From a virus, in the IMG/VR virus record IMGVR_UViG_3300009094_001034, positions 1-64,000 of that record: a stretch of 64,000 nucleotides of DNA; one strand, 5' to 3'. The translations under genes were made by a program, and so were the position numbers. Below the pieces are notes generated by a model. The model was not told the DNA's origin. It searched no databases and was given only the letters and a program-made list of their open reading frames with translations. This document shows, in pieces, positions 15,656 to 23,818 of this stretch. Within the stretch, counting starts at the first letter, position 1. Every line of letters begins with the position of its first letter.

Positions 15656-16273
15656 TTGCCGGTCTCCCCTCGCGCGGCCACCGGCCGTGTGACCCCGCAG
15701 CGCAACACGTCCGCCGACGCCCGATGGAAGCATGTCGGGATGGCGGCCGGTCCCGAAGAGGCAACCTCGGATCGAGTCGTGTACGCCGCGAGCGTCTCCG
15801 ACGCCCGCCTGCCCGAGGCGATGCTGCGCGAGTGCATCAACCGCCACCACGTGAAGCCAGCGACCGATGGTCTCTGGCATTTTGAGCAGCGTGCGCGGAT
15901 CGGCACGGGAAACTTCGTCCTCCAACTCCGTCCGAGGGAACTGGAATGGTTCGAGTTGGCGCCCAGCATCGTTGCGATCAACGGCTTCGATGAGAAGGGC
16001 CGGGCGCGGCGCATGGGCGCGACGCAAGGGAAGACGCTGCAGCACGCGGTCCGCGACCTCGGGAACGCGACCGTCCACAGCGCCATCTTCGCGTCCTGCG
16101 CGCAGATCGAGCACGACGACTGGCCGGCGTACCTGCGCATGTGGACGAATGGCGAATCCGTCTTTGTCCGAAAGATCTTCACGACCGACATCTGGGCGAG
16201 GTTTCCCCGCGCGGTCGTGCAACAGATCCGACAGCACCCGCAACTGTTCGGCTTCAAACCCTACGCAGCATGA
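15656..16273 (+). CDS. Hypothetical protein (about 205 aa)
   Basis: Unrecognised soluble protein coupled by ATGA to the downstream kinase gene. TTG 15656 is the first usable start after an in-frame stop at 15626-15628; ATG 15740 is the alternative. Upstream codons keep G/C third positions, favouring the longer form. No motif recognised, although an AQIEHDDWPAY segment suggests a small globular enzyme or binding domain. Confidence 0.55.
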   Translation: MPVSPRAATGRVTPQRNTSADARWKHVGMAAGPEEATSDRVVYAASVSDARLPEAMLRECINRHHVKPATDGLWHFEQRARIGTGNFVLQLRPRELEWFELAPSIVAINGFDEKGRARRMGATQGKTLQHAVRDLGNATVHSAIFASCAQIEHDDWPAYLRMWTNGESVFVRKIFTTDIWARFPRAVVQQIRQHPQLFGFKPYAA

Positions 16274-16890
16274 CACCGCTTCGCATCGCCATCGTCGGAG
16301 AACGAAGTTCCGGCAAAGACACGTGTTCGGATTACCTCGTCGCAAAGTACGGCTGCGCGAAGATCGCCCTAGCGACGCCGATGAAAGCGTGCCTCGCCGG
16401 CGGACTTCAGGCGCTTGTCGAGAGTTGCTCGACGTCGTGGAAGTATCGCTGGATCGTGCCGCTCCTGCGTCGCGCCATTCGGGAGAAGGGCGTGATGCGA
16501 AAGCCCATGCAGGAAGGTGGACTCGCGATGCGCCGCGTCGATCCGGAGATCCTCGTCCGATCGATGATCGAGCGTCACGATGTCCCGTGCGACGAGCGCG
16601 TGACCGGGTTCGTCGTCACGGACACGCGCTACCCGAATGAGGCCGACGCGCTGCGTAATCTCGGCTTCACGATTGTGCGTATCACCGCGCCGGCGGAGGT
16701 GCGAAAGGCCCGCGCCCTATCTCGCGGCGACGGATCGTGGAACGACGACGACGCGTTGCACGCATCCGAAGTTGAGCAGGCGGGCATCCGAGCCGATTAC
16801 ACCATCGACAACTCGACCGACGACCCCACCCCGATGCTCGCCATCCTCACTTCTATCGCCGACACTCATGTCGCTCGCCCCTCCTTCTAG
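16270..16890 (+). CDS. Deoxynucleoside monophosphate kinase-like P-loop kinase
   Basis: 206-aa kinase with a P-loop at residues 10-18 (GERSSGKDT, K16) and a later VVTDTRYPNEADALRNLG motif typical of phage dNMP kinases (T4 gp1-like), where this region contacts the nucleotide. Basic lid residues (RAIREKGVMRKPMQEGG) follow the first third. It probably phosphorylates dNMPs to feed phage DNA synthesis. The start overlaps the previous stop (ATGA), and the length fits the family. Confidence 0.8.
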   Translation: MTPLRIAIVGERSSGKDTCSDYLVAKYGCAKIALATPMKACLAGGLQALVESCSTSWKYRWIVPLLRRAIREKGVMRKPMQEGGLAMRRVDPEILVRSMIERHDVPCDERVTGFVVTDTRYPNEADALRNLGFTIVRITAPAEVRKARALSRGDGSWNDDDALHASEVEQAGIRADYTIDNSTDDPTPMLAILTSIADTHVARPSF

Positions 16891-17053
16891 CCCTGCATGG
16901 GTACACAACGCGGTGCTCGCCCTCGGGCTGCTGCTCCTCGCCGGAGGACTGATCATCTTCGCGCGCTTCTTCGTGGTGATTCTCTACGCAGCGCTGGGTG
17001 CCGTGTTGATCAGCATCGGTGTCGCCGTTCTCAAACGCATACTCCAACGCTGA
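16868..17053 (+). CDS. Small membrane protein (61 aa)
   Basis: Two closely spaced transmembrane segments (about 13-32 and 35-55) ending in a basic KRILQR tail. It overlaps the kinase by 23 bp and the next gene by TGATG. Function unknown; holin-like topology. Confidence 0.6.
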   Translation: MSLAPPSSPAWVHNAVLALGLLLLAGGLIIFARFFVVILYAALGAVLISIGVAVLKRILQR

Positions 17054-17595
17054 TGTCCTGGGTCGATCTGCAGAAATACGCAAGCAAGAAAATCACGCTG
17101 ACGACGCGCGATCTGTCGTACCAGGGCCGCGGCTTCATTGTTCGTAAGCATGCTCTGGCGTGGATCTGGTACCTCCTGGTGGTTGCCGCGTGGACAGTGG
17201 GCGTGTTTGGAGGCCTCGTGGCACTCCATGTGGTCGGCGTGCTCGCGCCGCTCCCCGCGTTCTGGACGCGCGTCGCGCTCATCTTCGCCATCCTGTTCGT
17301 CGCGAAGATCGCGATCCTTCGCTACCGGATCACCGCGCTCGAGTTCCTGCTGATCACGCCGGACACGGTGTTCTGCTCCGAGGTGCAGCACTGGTTCGTC
17401 CAGGTCGTCGATCCAATTGAGTTGAGCTCCATCAATCGCCTCGATACCGACGAACAGTCGGCATGGCTTCCGGGCGTGCGCATCGTGCGTCTCAACACTG
17501 CGGGCGACGACGCGGACAAGACGATGACGTTCACGGGCGGGGGCGACCGCATCACCGCGGCGTGGCAGATCCTCCGACAGCGTCGACGGCGATAG
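17053..17595 (+). CDS. Membrane protein with PH-like C-terminal domain (180 aa)
   Basis: Two transmembrane helices (about 35-58 and 65-88) then a C-terminal beta domain (residues ~100-175, ITPDTVFCSEVQHWFVQVV) that resembles the bacterial PH-like (YdbS/bPH) domains found after two membrane helices. Coupled to the preceding small membrane gene by TGATG. Function unknown. Confidence 0.6.
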   Translation: MSWVDLQKYASKKITLTTRDLSYQGRGFIVRKHALAWIWYLLVVAAWTVGVFGGLVALHVVGVLAPLPAFWTRVALIFAILFVAKIAILRYRITALEFLLITPDTVFCSEVQHWFVQVVDPIELSSINRLDTDEQSAWLPGVRIVRLNTAGDDADKTMTFTGGGDRITAAWQILRQRRRR

Positions 17596-17630
17596 CCGCT
17601 CTCACCTCATTCATTCATTCCTCATCCCAC

Positions 17631-19028
17631 ATGCCTGATACGACGAAGCCGATCTTCAAACGAGTCCCCGGAATCGACGAATACTGGGTGACCCAGCGAC
17701 AGGTGCACGGCCTCGGTGCAGGCGACATCGCGCGGCAGAGCCAGACCGTCTACAAACTCCCGATCACGCCGAGTCAGGTGGAGAAGCGGCTGAAGAAACT
17801 CGGAAAGTGGACGCTGGCGGAGCTCCCCGCGATGGCGATTCCGGCAGACCTGCTTGTACCACCGGGCGGATTCGCGACATCCGTCGTGAGTCCGAAACAG
17901 AAGCACCCGGAGGGATGGGAGCCTCACGTAGAGACGGAAGGAGATGAGGGCACGCTGATTTCGCAGCCGACCGAGAACACGACAGCGAACGAACGCGAGT
18001 TGATTGAAGGATGGCAGCTCAACCCCGATGAGTGGGCGATCATCGGAAACATCGGCGTGCGCCGATGGCAGACGTTCGACGGCCGATACCTTCATTACTT
18101 CAAAGCTCAACTGCGCCGGAAGACATCAAGCCATGTCCTCGACATCGAGAAGCTCTGTGAAGAGATCAAGAAGTTCAAAGCCCCGAAGCGCGAAACCGTG
18201 AAGGGCGATCGCGCCTTCGTGGTGAACATCTCCGATACGCAAATGGGGAAAGATGACGGCGATGGGACGCCTGGCATCATCGGTCGGTGGCAGCGTGCGA
18301 TCCCCGCGGTTGCGGAACGCCTGCACATGCTGCGCAAGATGGGTGAGCCGATTGGGCCACTGTATGTCTTCGGACTCGGTGACTTGATCGAGAACGTCAG
18401 CGAGTTCTACCCGCAACAGACGTTCCGCGTGCAGCTCAACTTGCGCGACCAAGTCAAAGTCGTTCGCCGGCTTCTGGTGAAGTCGCTCGAAGCGTGGGCA
18501 CCGCTCGCGGAGCGCGTCGTTGTTGCGGCCATCGCAGGCAATCACGGGGAGAACCGCCGAGACGGAAAGAGCTTCACCGACTTCGCGGACAATCACGATG
18601 TCGCGGTCTTCGAGCAGCTGCAAGAAATTCTCGCTGCGAACCCAACTGCGTATGGCCACGTGTCGTTCGTCCTTCCGAATGACAAACTCGATCTCACGCT
18701 CGACGTGCAGGGAACAATTACGGGCCTCACGCATGGGCATCAGGCCGGCAAGGGAAATGGCGCCGCCATGAAGCTCATGAACTGGTGGAAGGACCAAGCG
18801 CACGGGATGCAGCCCATCGGCGACGCACAACTACTGCTCAGCGGGCACTATCACTATTTGTCGGTGACGCAGACTGGCGCGAAGACGCACATTCAAGCGC
18901 CGTCGCTGGATGGCGGCTCTGAGTGGTGGCGCAACTGCACGGGTCAGGATGCGCCTCCGGGCATGCTCACGCTGACTGTGGGTAGCAACACGGGTCCTTC
19001 CGGCTGGAACAATCTGCTTGTCGTGTGA
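17631..19028 (+). CDS. Calcineurin-like metallophosphoesterase (465 aa)
   Basis: The N-terminal ~130 residues look like a helix-turn-helix/adaptor part (PITPSQVEKRLKKLGKW). The C-terminal domain has metallophosphatase motifs in order: NISDTQMGK (variant of D-x-H), FGLGDLIEN (GD), AIAGNHGENRRDGK (GNH), THGHQAG and LLSGHYHYLS (GHxH). Such phage proteins may act on nucleic acids or nucleotides. Leader CATTCCTCATCCCAC, no Shine-Dalgarno. Confidence 0.8.
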   Translation: MPDTTKPIFKRVPGIDEYWVTQRQVHGLGAGDIARQSQTVYKLPITPSQVEKRLKKLGKWTLAELPAMAIPADLLVPPGGFATSVVSPKQKHPEGWEPHVETEGDEGTLISQPTENTTANERELIEGWQLNPDEWAIIGNIGVRRWQTFDGRYLHYFKAQLRRKTSSHVLDIEKLCEEIKKFKAPKRETVKGDRAFVVNISDTQMGKDDGDGTPGIIGRWQRAIPAVAERLHMLRKMGEPIGPLYVFGLGDLIENVSEFYPQQTFRVQLNLRDQVKVVRRLLVKSLEAWAPLAERVVVAAIAGNHGENRRDGKSFTDFADNHDVAVFEQLQEILAANPTAYGHVSFVLPNDKLDLTLDVQGTITGLTHGHQAGKGNGAAMKLMNWWKDQAHGMQPIGDAQLLLSGHYHYLSVTQTGAKTHIQAPSLDGGSEWWRNCTGQDAPPGMLTLTVGSNTGPSGWNNLLVV

Positions 19029-19047
19029 CTTCGTCTTGACAGTCGCG

Positions 19048-19076
19048 TTGCACTATGACGTCTGCGAGCGTACGGT
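19048..19076 (+). promoter_or_regulatory. Putative sigma70 promoter
   Basis: TTGCAC (19048-19053), 17-bp spacer, TACGGT (19071-19076), with a TTGACA just upstream at 19035-19040. It lies 37 bp before the next ATG in an 84-bp gap and shares its -35 with the 11771 promoter. Confidence 0.55.
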
Positions 19077-19112
19077 TGATGCGCAACCTCCCACCCATTC
19101 ATCCTCACCACC

Positions 19113-19961
19113 ATGGCAGATGTAAAGATGCCGGCCGAGAAGCCGCAGCACGAAACCCTCACCACCGCATACGCGAAGGAGTACGTAGGCGTTCCATTCC
19201 GTCTGTTGGGTTCGTCGTGGGAGCGCTTTAAATCAGATTTCGACTTCAAGGACGAGAACGTCTTCGCGATGCGCATCGATGCGTCACTCCCCGTCACTGC
19301 GCGCGTTCAGCGCGACGGCAAGGAGGTCTCGAACTTCGCGGTGTACGACGAGGATGCGAAGGAGTACATCGAGGCCGAGTACCACGACTATGAGACGTTC
19401 GAGATCACACGTGCGGACGGTGCAAAGTTCCGCGGCCGGATCGTCGACCACACGCTCCGTTCATGGGACGACGGCAACTTCCAACTCCTCACGTCGGAGG
19501 GATGGCAGACCGTCGACTACAACTCTCTCGCAGCATCGAAGGAAGAGTCGAAGGAGCGTATCCGCCACGAGAGCCGCCTCAAGGTCGTTCACTTCCAGCC
19601 TGTGTCATTCATGGAACCGCTGACGCTTCGGAAGAAAACCGTGCAGCGTGCGAAACTCGAACTCACGAAGACCGCGTATGAGGCGCTCCTACAACGGGCG
19701 AACACTCTCGCGAAGGCCGATGTCGACCCGAAGAACTACGTGTACGCGTTCACGTACGTCGAAGCCGACAAGCAATACGTGATCGCTGAGGAGGACTACC
19801 GGAAGCTGACGGACGCCGAGCGCGAAACGGCTGCAAAGGAAGATGAAAGCGCGGCATCAAGCTCCATCGATGCGCTCTCTCCGCCGAGCGGTGGGGGCCG
19901 CGCCTCGGATTTCCCGTTCCCCGAGAAAGATCAGATCCCCGTCGACGAAATCCCGTTCTAG
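19113..19961 (+). CDS. Putative ssDNA-binding or recombination protein with SSB-like acidic tail
   Basis: A 282-aa charged protein. The body (about 20-230) is unrecognised, with beta-rich N-terminal and helical C-terminal halves. It ends with a flexible serine/glycine/acidic linker and the last residues VDEIPF, matching the D-x-I-P-F tail of SSB and of T7/T4-type ssDNA-binding proteins, which docks partner proteins. Its own promoter (19048) and position with nucleotide and chaperonin genes suit a replication or recombination role. The fold itself is not proven. Confidence 0.55.
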   Translation: MADVKMPAEKPQHETLTTAYAKEYVGVPFRLLGSSWERFKSDFDFKDENVFAMRIDASLPVTARVQRDGKEVSNFAVYDEDAKEYIEAEYHDYETFEITRADGAKFRGRIVDHTLRSWDDGNFQLLTSEGWQTVDYNSLAASKEESKERIRHESRLKVVHFQPVSFMEPLTLRKKTVQRAKLELTKTAYEALLQRANTLAKADVDPKNYVYAFTYVEADKQYVIAEEDYRKLTDAERETAAKEDESAASSSIDALSPPSGGGRASDFPFPEKDQIPVDEIPF

Positions 19962-19979
19962 CCACTCACCACATTCACC

Positions 19980-20258
19980 ATGTCTGTACGTGCGAAGTTC
20001 GTCCTCAACAGCTACGAAGCAATGACGCAGCCCCAGTCTCGCCAGAAGGATGATGGGAGTTGGGAGCAGTTGCCACCCAAGGAGATGCGCACGCTCGTTC
20101 TGCGCCCGGTCTACTCTGACAAGCCGGAGTCAGAGAACAAGAAGTTTTGGGATGCAACGCCCACTGGCGAGATTCGTCTCGGCACTGTGAACCCCGCAGC
20201 GTGGGAGCAGTTCGAGATCGGAAAGGAATACTACGTCGACTTCACGCCCGCGGAGTAG
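19980..20258 (+). CDS. Small hypothetical protein (92 aa)
   Basis: Unrecognised beta-rich 92-aa protein (VRAKFVLNSYEAM ... EIGKEYYVDFTPAE), 18 bp after the protein with the SSB-like tail and probably co-transcribed with it. The pattern looks like a small OB- or SH3-like barrel. Leader CACCACATTCACC. Confidence 0.6.
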   Translation: MSVRAKFVLNSYEAMTQPQSRQKDDGSWEQLPPKEMRTLVLRPVYSDKPESENKKFWDATPTGEIRLGTVNPAAWEQFEIGKEYYVDFTPAE

Positions 20259-20284
20259 TAACTCCCTACGCACCTTTCAATTTT

Positions 20285-21011
20285 GGGAACGAACAGAGGA
20301 ACATCGCGACCTCTCACCATCCGAACGCTGAAAGTCCGCTTCATGCGGTGTGTCCATCGAGGGGCGTAAGCCTTCGACCGGGGTCAATTACACCCGGTCA
20401 CTCGAAGGGATCTAGGCCAGTAGGTGAATACAACGGTACACAACCCAGTCGCGTCTATCGCGTGCTGCCGCCCCGGCGTCGGGGGCACACCCGCCGAGGA
20501 AACTAGCTGTGCGAATCCGGGAGAGTTGTGCGGGTGAGAGGTCTCGGTGTTTCTCGGCACGGGTCTCGATGCGTACGCAACGAGGACGTTAGACCACGAT
20601 GAGGGCGCGCCTGATTCGCGGTTCGGGGGGATCGGTGGGAAGCGAAGGCGTCCACCACCCGTGCTCGTGTAGAGGTAGCCCGTAGAGAGCGGAGGCGGAC
20701 TGTAAATCCGCTGGCCCTGTTGACCCCTGTAGGTGCGACTCCTCCCCTCTACACCGTTCGTTCCCCGGCTCGCGGTTCCGCGTCAGGCGTCTCCACTGCT
20801 GTCCCTTTGCAGATAGCAACGACGCCTGGGGCGGGCCCTCGAAGGCCGCACCGTCCTCTGTCGCAGCAATGCGAGCACCGCAGGTACTAACGCCCACAAG
20901 GCTACAGTCATGCGGTGTCGGAAGAACGACGAGCAAGCTAACGCCCGCTCGCTCGGGAAAACGGGAGAACAATCTGACTGGCCCCGCCGCTCTGGTGGGG
21001 CCACTGGTCAG
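20285..21011 (+). ncRNA. Large structured RNA (~730 nt), GOLLD/ROOL-like candidate
   Basis: The 785-bp gap 20259-21043 has no believable ORF but is packed with helices. A 10-bp perfect long-range pairing (GGGAACGAAC 20285-20294 with GTTCGTTCCC 20756-20765) encloses about 460 nt including the tRNA. Others are ACCGGG/CCCGGT (20377-20398), CCTTCGA/TCGAAGG (20371-20408), CAGGCGTC/GACGCCTG (20784-20828), TCGCA-GCAA-TGCGA with a GNRA loop (20861-20874), CACCGCA/TGCGGTG (20876-20917) and a closing CTGAC-TGGCCCC/GGGGCCA...GTCAG hairpin (20974-21011). Large ornate phage RNAs of the GOLLD and ROOL classes lie beside tRNAs, so this is a candidate member or a new class. Confidence 0.65.
20669..20755 (+). 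tRNA. tRNA-Tyr (anticodon GTA) embedded in structured RNA
   Basis: Cloverleaf features: acceptor GTAGAGG/CCTCTAC (extendable to 9 bp), anticodon stem GCGGA/TCCGC with loop CTGTAAA (GTA at 20702-20704), a long class II variable region, a T-stem with one mismatch and loop TGCGACT, and discriminator A followed by CC. The D-arm is weak and the T-loop is unusual (G at position 55), so it may be degenerate or a tRNA-like element of the larger RNA. CCA is not fully encoded. Confidence 0.65.
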
Positions 21012-21043
21012 ACCGCACACATCACCATTCCCATTCACACCCT

Positions 21044-21346
21044 ATGGCTCTGCATCCGCTGGGGGATTACGTCCTCCTCAAACCGATCCGCGAAACCCAT
21101 ACCGCTTCCGGGCTCGTCATCCCCGACACGATCAAGGATCGGAAGTCGGACCGCGGCGAAGTGATCTCCGTAGGACCGGGCAAGGTACAGGAAGACGGCA
21201 CGCGCAGCCCGATGGAGGTGAAGGCGGGCGACCGCGTCATTTTTTCCAAGTACGCATCTGACGAGATCGAAGTTGATGGTGAAGAACTGCTCATCATTCA
21301 AATGCACGACGTAAAGGGAATCATCGTCCCTGCCAACGCCCGATGA
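21044..21346 (+). CDS. groES: GroES co-chaperonin
   Basis: A 100-aa co-chaperonin. It opens with LHPLGDYVLLKPI (family PLxDRVLVKP), has a mobile loop RETHTASGLVIPDT and the conserved VGPGKVQEDGT and VKAGDRVIFSKY strands. It forms the heptameric lid on the GroEL ring encoded 165 bp downstream. Leader CATTCCCATTCACACCCT, no Shine-Dalgarno. Phage-encoded GroES is unusual, and its pairing with GroEL implies a complete phage chaperonin. Confidence 0.95.
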   Translation: MALHPLGDYVLLKPIRETHTASGLVIPDTIKDRKSDRGEVISVGPGKVQEDGTRSPMEVKAGDRVIFSKYASDEIEVDGEELLIIQMHDVKGIIVPANAR

Positions 21347-21495
21347 AGACGATTGTGATGAGAACGAAGGACCAAAAGGTTCACTTCATCGGCGGGTTCT
21401 ACTCGGAGTTGGCCGCCGCAGCGGCGTACAACGCGTCAGCACACCGGCTCTTCGACAAGTTTGCGATCCTGAACGACCTCTCTCAAGCATTCTAA
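21343..21495 (+). CDS. Tiny AP2-like half-domain protein (50 aa)
   Basis: Coupled to groES by ATGA. The segment AAAAAYNASAHRLFDKFAILN resembles the C-terminal half of AP2-type DNA-binding domains (A-x-x-YN-x-A-x-x-x-F-x-x-FA-x-LN) that occur in phage homing endonucleases. Alone it may be a remnant or a mini DNA-binding protein placed between groES and groEL. Confidence 0.5.
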   Translation: MKTIVMRTKDQKVHFIGGFYSELAAAAAYNASAHRLFDKFAILNDLSQAF

Positions 21496-21510
21496 CCACC
21501 CACCCTCAAC

Positions 21511-23100
21511 ATGGACGCAAAGGACATTACGTACGGCGACGAGGCGCGTGCAAAACTCGCCTCCGGCATCAGCAAACTAGCTCGTGCAGTAGCAGTGACG
21601 ATCGGTCCGAAAGGCCGAAACGTTCTTCTCCCGAGCCCATTCGGCGCTCCGAAAATCGTGAACGATGGCGTAACGATCGCACGGGAAGTCGAACTCGAAG
21701 ACCCGCTGGAGAAGATGGGCGCGGATCTTGTGAAGGACGTTGCGTCGAGGACGAACGACATCGCGGGCGACGGGACCACCACCGCAACGGTCCTCGCGGA
21801 CGCAATGGTGCGCTCCGGGCTGCGGAACCTCGCGGCCGGCTCCAACCCGATGGCGATGCGGACGGGAATCGAGCAGGCGGTCGAACAGGTCGTGCAGAAA
21901 CTCGACGCGATGTCGCAGAAGGTTGAAGGCAAGATGATCGAGCACGTGGCCACGATCTCGTCCCAGGACCCTGAGACCGGAAGGATGATCGCCGAGGCAA
22001 TCGAGAAGATCGGAACGGGACCGATCACCACGGAGAACTCGGATACCCGGGGCCTCACGTTGGAGATCAAGGAAGGGATGCAGTTCGACAGCGGCTACAT
22101 CTCGGCACACATGGTGACCGACGAGGAGCGCTCGACTGCGACGTACGAGAACGTGCACATCCTCGCGTTCGACGGGAAAGTGACCGGCCCGCAGGAGGTG
22201 ATCCCGATTCTCGAAGGCTGCATGAAAGCGGGGATCAAGGAACTGCTCCTCATCGTCGAGGGTGTCGAGGGAGACGCCCTTCCCACACTCGTCGTGAACA
22301 AACTCCGTGGTGTATTCCACTCGGTGGCGGTGCGTGCGCCCGGCTACGGCGATCGCCGAACCGCTATGCTGCAGGACATCGCAGTGCTCACGGGAGGAAC
22401 AGCGGTCTCTCCCGCGCTCGGAATGGATATCTCGAAGTTCGAGCTCGGCTGGCTGGGCCGAGCGTCCAAGGTGATCGTGACAAAGGACGCGACGACCATC
22501 GTGGGCGGCAAGGGCGAGAAGCTTGCGATCGAGAACCGCGTCGCGCAGATCCGGAAGGAACTGGAGGATGCGAAGACGGACTTCGAGAAAGAGAAACTCG
22601 AGGAGCGGCTCGCGAAGATCGCCGGGGGGGTCGCCGTGATCAAGGTGGGCGCCGCCACCGAGATCGAGCTCAAGGAAAAGAAACTTCGTATCGAGGACGC
22701 CATCAACGCGACCCGCGCGGCAGTGGCGGAGGGCGTCGTCGCAGGAGGCGGCTACGCACTGCTCCTCGCTCGTGAGGCCATCGACCGCAAGGGGACGGAC
22801 GACCAGTCCACGGGACGCCGGATCGTCTTCACCGCGCTCGATGCGCCGGCGCGTCAGATCGCGGAGAACGCGGGCCAGGACGGAGCGGTCGTGGTCGCGG
22901 AGTCCATCCGCCTCAAGGCTGGCTACAACGCTGCGACGGACGAGTATGTCGATCTCGTGAAAGCGGGCGTCATCGATCCGTGCCTCGTTACGAAGTCCGC
23001 TCTCCAGCACGCCGCGTCGGTCGCAGCCTCATTCCTCACCTGCGAGGCGGCGCTGTCGCCGAAACCGGAGAAGCCCCAGTCAGACGCGCTGCACGCGTGA
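21511..23100 (+). CDS. groEL: GroEL group I chaperonin
   Basis: 529 aa, essentially full length. Equatorial ATP-site motifs are intact: VTIGPKGRNVLL, NDGVTIAREVELEDPLEKMGA, AGDGTTTATVLADAM and VVAGGGYALLLA, with DAxxATRAAVAEG in the intermediate domain (family DALNATRAAVEEG). The apical domain (about 190-370) is present. The C-terminus (PKPEKPQSDALHA) lacks the usual GGM repeats. It probably folds phage capsid or tail proteins in a phage-specific GroEL-GroES chamber. Leader AACCACCCACCCTCAAC, no Shine-Dalgarno. Confidence 0.97.
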   Translation: MDAKDITYGDEARAKLASGISKLARAVAVTIGPKGRNVLLPSPFGAPKIVNDGVTIAREVELEDPLEKMGADLVKDVASRTNDIAGDGTTTATVLADAMVRSGLRNLAAGSNPMAMRTGIEQAVEQVVQKLDAMSQKVEGKMIEHVATISSQDPETGRMIAEAIEKIGTGPITTENSDTRGLTLEIKEGMQFDSGYISAHMVTDEERSTATYENVHILAFDGKVTGPQEVIPILEGCMKAGIKELLLIVEGVEGDALPTLVVNKLRGVFHSVAVRAPGYGDRRTAMLQDIAVLTGGTAVSPALGMDISKFELGWLGRASKVIVTKDATTIVGGKGEKLAIENRVAQIRKELEDAKTDFEKEKLEERLAKIAGGVAVIKVGAATEIELKEKKLRIEDAINATRAAVAEGVVAGGGYALLLAREAIDRKGTDDQSTGRRIVFTALDAPARQIAENAGQDGAVVVAESIRLKAGYNAATDEYVDLVKAGVIDPCLVTKSALQHAASVAASFLTCEAALSPKPEKPQSDALHA

Positions 23101-23639
23101 GACTTCTGGCCATCGATCCCGGAACGGAGAGGCTCGGATACGCCGTCTACGATGACCAGATGGTCCTCGCGGACGGCGTGTTCCAGACCGAGTACCGGCT
23201 GCCGAGCGAGTTCCTGCTGAGCATGACGGCGTTCGTTGACTCACTGGTGGAGCAGCACAGCGTCGCGTGTGTCGCATCCGAGCGCATGTTCGACTTCATG
23301 GCGATGAAGGGGAACAAGCGGCGCGGCGGAAATTCGGCACTTCTCAAGATCATCCCGGAGCAACTGAAGAACTGGTGTGAGCTCCGGGGCCTCCCTTTCC
23401 TTCGCTACTCGCCGATGACGATCAAGAAGTGCGCAGCGGGACGTGGAGACGCAGAGAAGGCCGATGTCCGCAAAGTAATGATCGGCAAGTTCACCGATGC
23501 CTCACGTCGGCTTGATGCGAAGTCGCAGGAGGACGTGGCCGACGCGCACGGCGTTGCGTGGACCGCCATCGCCAACCACTACGCCGAACTGCCGAAGAAG
23601 ATCAAGACGAGGAAATCATCTAGATCACCTGCATCGTGA
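23097..23639 (+). CDS. RuvC-like Holliday junction resolvase
   Basis: A 180-aa RNase H-fold nuclease with the N-terminal LLAIDPGTERLGYAVYD motif (first acidic residue), an ASERMF glutamate after the second strand block and C-terminal DVADAHGVAWTAI acids. These fit the RuvC and phage RusA/RuvC-like resolvase family, which cuts four-way junctions before packaging. The GTG start at 23097 overlaps the groEL stop (GTGA). The C-terminal tail is basic. Confidence 0.82.
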   Translation: MRLLAIDPGTERLGYAVYDDQMVLADGVFQTEYRLPSEFLLSMTAFVDSLVEQHSVACVASERMFDFMAMKGNKRRGGNSALLKIIPEQLKNWCELRGLPFLRYSPMTIKKCAAGRGDAEKADVRKVMIGKFTDASRRLDAKSQEDVADAHGVAWTAIANHYAELPKKIKTRKSSRSPAS

Positions 23640-23818
23640 AGGACTACAACGAAGTTGCCGGGTTCGCGTACGCCACCGCGCTCAACACCGTGCTCGTGAT
23701 CGCGTCGGTGGTATGCCTCCTCACCGGTCACCCGTTCTTCGCCGTTCTCCTCTTGTTTTGTGGGGTCAGCACGAAGGATGTCCGCGGCGTGTCGCGCTAT
23801 GACGACGAGCGCGGATGA
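23636..23818 (+). CDS. Small membrane protein (60 aa)
   Basis: GTG start coupled to the resolvase (GTGA). One long or two short transmembrane segments (TVLVIASVVCLLTGHPFFAV), then a polar tail STKDVRGVSRYDDERG. Function unknown. Confidence 0.55.
   Translation: MKDYNEVAGFAYATALNTVLVIASVVCLLTGHPFFAVLLLFCGVSTKDVRGVSRYDDERG

Noticed and set aside
20589-21038. Minus-strand protein of 149 aa in the structured-RNA gap
   Set aside because: Low-complexity residues and helical RNA pairings explain the open frame; no motif or ribosome site.
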